A program made the translations under genes and the position numbers. Under the pieces are notes generated by a model that did not search any database, was not told where the DNA came from, and worked only from the letters and a program-made list of their open reading frames with translations. A stretch of DNA of 7,529 nt from Armatimonadota bacterium (GTDB lineage Bacteria; Armatimonadota; HRBIN16), in the NCBI GenBank assembly GCA_028275265.1, contig JAPWUZ010000125.1, forward strand, positions 1 through 7,529, given 5' to 3'. Below, in pieces: positions 6,341 through 7,529 of the stretch. How positions within the stretch are numbered: position 1 is the first letter of the stretch; every line of letters begins with the position of its first letter.

Positions 6341-7529
6341 CTAGCCAAGATGAATGTATTGCCCTACCAGCACTTGGCTCACCGCTACCAGCGCAGCGGT
6401 CTCTGTACGCAGGATGCGGGGCATCAGAGAAACCGTTGTTGCACCGTGCTCCTGGCACAGCAACACCTCTTCGTTCGTCAGTCCCCCCTCCGGTCCCACA
6501 ATAACCGCAACTCCTGCATCGGGAAAACCGCTCCTCAACCATTCTGCAAGCGACAATGCAGCACCATCCGGGTGCAACGCCAAAATGCTCGCACCAGCCA
6601 CCCGTTGCAGTGCCTCCTGAAGGGACAAAATGCCGTCCACAGCAGGAATCCTTGCCCGGTGTGCCTGTTCCGCAGCTTCTTTGGCAATCTTCCGCCAGCG
6701 TTCCATGCGTGCCCTTTCGCGTTCTTTGTCCAGTCTCATCACACTCCGCTCGGTCTGCACCAGCAGAAAGCGAGAGACGCCGATTTCCGTCCCGTGCTGG
6801 ATTACCTGCTCGATCTTCTCGCCCTTAGCCAGCGATTGTACCACCGTAATGTGCACCATCGGCTCCACATCCAAATCCAGCCAATTCCCCACACGTGCAA
6901 CCGTTTCGTCCTTGCGCACAGACTCCAGCACACAGTGATACTCCTTGCCGGAGCCATCCAGTACGCCGACTTCGTCGCCGGGCTGCAACCGGAGCACCAC
7001 GCGAATCTGACGTGCATCCTCCCCCAAGATGCGCACTATGCCGTTCGAAAACTGCTCCGCCGGTACAAAGAAACGATGCTTGGGCACGATCCAACCTCTC
7101 CTCGCCGCAAACGCACACCAGCCGCCGCGTTCCCGATGTTGCAGGTGGTTCCACGGCGTTTGCTGTAAAGCGCTACGGATACGTCCACTGCGTTCCTGCA
7201 CGATACCGCTAACCACCAGCCATCCCCCTCGCCGTATGCACCGCGCGAAATCCGGTAACAGGTTCTCAATCACCTCGGCGGTGATGTTCGCCACCAGGAG
7301 ATCGCACTCCGGGGCGTCCTCGCAACCATCTGCCAGATGAACAGATACCAACCTCTCCACCCCATTGCGAGCCACGTTGCCCTTAGCCGTGAGCACGGCT
7401 ACAGGGTCATTATCCACAGCCCATACTGAGATGGCGCCCAGCTTCGCCGCTGTAATTGCCAGTATACCCGAACCAGTACCGATGTCTGCAACAACCATCC
7501 CCGGCTGTACCAGTTTCTCCAGAAGCTCC
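6341..7529 (-). CDS. PrmA-RsmE fusion: L11 methyltransferase plus 16S rRNA m3U1498 methyltransferase (5' end outside window)
   Basis: One frame with no stop over about 395 visible residues; the first in-window ATG (7498) is internal, because the frame continues to the edge reading ELLEKLVQPG. The first part (to about 7088) is the Rossmann-fold catalytic domain of PrmA, which methylates ribosomal protein L11. It has SAM motif I DIGTGSG (7466-7486), AVDNDP, the NxxA-type motif LLVANITAEVI, and WLVVSGIVQE. The N-terminal L11-recognition part must lie beyond 7529. The second part (7087 to 6341, 248 residues, full length for the family) is RsmE, a SPOUT enzyme making m3U1498 in 16S rRNA. It shows PKHRFF at the start, KGEKIEQVIQHGTEIGV, ERSVMRLD, IVGPEGGLT and the SAM-binding knot PRILRTETAA. 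Both act in ribosome maturation with S-adenosylmethionine. The genes are commonly adjacent (for example after dnaJ), so fusion in frame is plausible. A lost stop codon or a sequence error is the alternative. Confidence 0.88.
   Translation of the reverse strand, partial: ELLEKLVQPGMVVADIGTGSGILAITAAKLGAISVWAVDNDPVAVLTAKGNVARNGVERLVSVHLADGCEDAPECDLLVANITAEVIENLLPDFARCIRRGGWLVVSGIVQERSGRIRSALQQTPWNHLQHRERGGWCAFAARRGWIVPKHRFFVPAEQFSNGIVRILGEDARQIRVVLRLQPGDEVGVLDGSGKEYHCVLESVRKDETVARVGNWLDLDVEPMVHITVVQSLAKGEKIEQVIQHGTEIGVSRFLLVQTERSVMRLDKERERARMERWRKIAKEAAEQAHRARIPAVDGILSLQEALQRVAGASILALHPDGAALSLAEWLRSGFPDAGVAVIVGPEGGLTNEEVLLCQEHGATTVSLMPRILRTETAALVAVSQVLVGQYIHLG
7085..7102 (-). promoter_or_regulatory. 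rsmE: Internal Shine-Dalgarno and GTG start for a free RsmE
   Basis: At the joint of the two enzyme domains the minus strand reads AGGAGAGG (plus 7095-7102), seven spacer bases, then GTG (7085-7087). That GTG begins VPKHRFF, exactly where separate RsmE proteins begin (usually M-P-R-F-F-like). The site is in frame with PrmA. It could yield free RsmE besides the fused protein, or be a relic of the time when the genes were separate. Confidence 0.6.

Noticed and set aside
6110..7168. 352-residue open frame on the plus strand
   Set aside because: Antisense across the pckA start and most of the methyltransferase fusion. It is rich in His, Gln and Arg, with no motif, and both real genes beneath it are well supported.
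7496..7498. ATG at 7498 as the true start of the methyltransferase gene
   Set aside because: It falls just before SAM motif I. The frame stays open to the window edge with PrmA-like residues before it, so the gene begins outside the window.
1..7529. tRNA, rRNA, CRISPR arrays, transposases, attachment sites
   Set aside because: No cloverleaf, rRNA segment, regular spaced repeats, transposase motifs or long terminal inverted repeats were seen on either strand.

Overview
The window reads as ordinary bacterial chromosome. All three recognisable genes lie on the minus strand, so transcription runs from the right edge to the left. The DNA is fairly GC-rich, with good Shine-Dalgarno sites and Rho-independent terminators. 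The phosphoenolpyruvate carboxykinase looks Thermus-like, and next to it is a very large secreted glycosidase-like protein with duplicated carbohydrate-binding-type modules. That combination would fit a thermophilic or environmental bacterium such as a member of Armatimonadota. This taxonomic guess is recollection-based inference, not something the sequence proves.

Right part (7529 down to 6341): a reading frame entering from beyond the window edge encodes the catalytic part of ribosomal protein L11 methyltransferase (PrmA). It runs without a stop codon into a complete 16S rRNA m3U1498 methyltransferase (RsmE). The two genes are often adjacent in bacteria; here they form one open frame. An internal Shine-Dalgarno plus GTG start for RsmE is still visible at the joint. 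Twelve bases further on, pckA (6328 down to 4775) encodes an ATP-dependent phosphoenolpyruvate carboxykinase with all the active-site motifs I checked. The tight spacing suggests a prmA-rsmE-pckA transcription unit, closed by a terminator-like hairpin at 4653-4691.

Left part (4496 down to 135): after an untranslated leader, one gene encodes a 1453-residue exported protein. Its order is signal peptide, CBM-like module, glutamine-amidotransferase-like domain interrupted by a second CBM-like module, Ig-like strand-rich region, GH42-like TIM barrel, second amidotransferase-like (GH42 domain-B-like) domain, and C-terminal beta domains. A textbook terminator at 1-36 ends this unit. The likely job is polysaccharide or glycoside binding and hydrolysis outside the cytoplasm, but the expected Asn-Glu acid/base dyad appears as Asn-Gly-Asp, so activity is uncertain.

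I found no RNA genes, mobile elements, CRISPR arrays or phage genes, and no clear sign of a wholly new multi-gene system. The points most worth checking are the methyltransferase fusion with its retained internal start, and the unusual architecture and active site of the large glycosidase-like protein.
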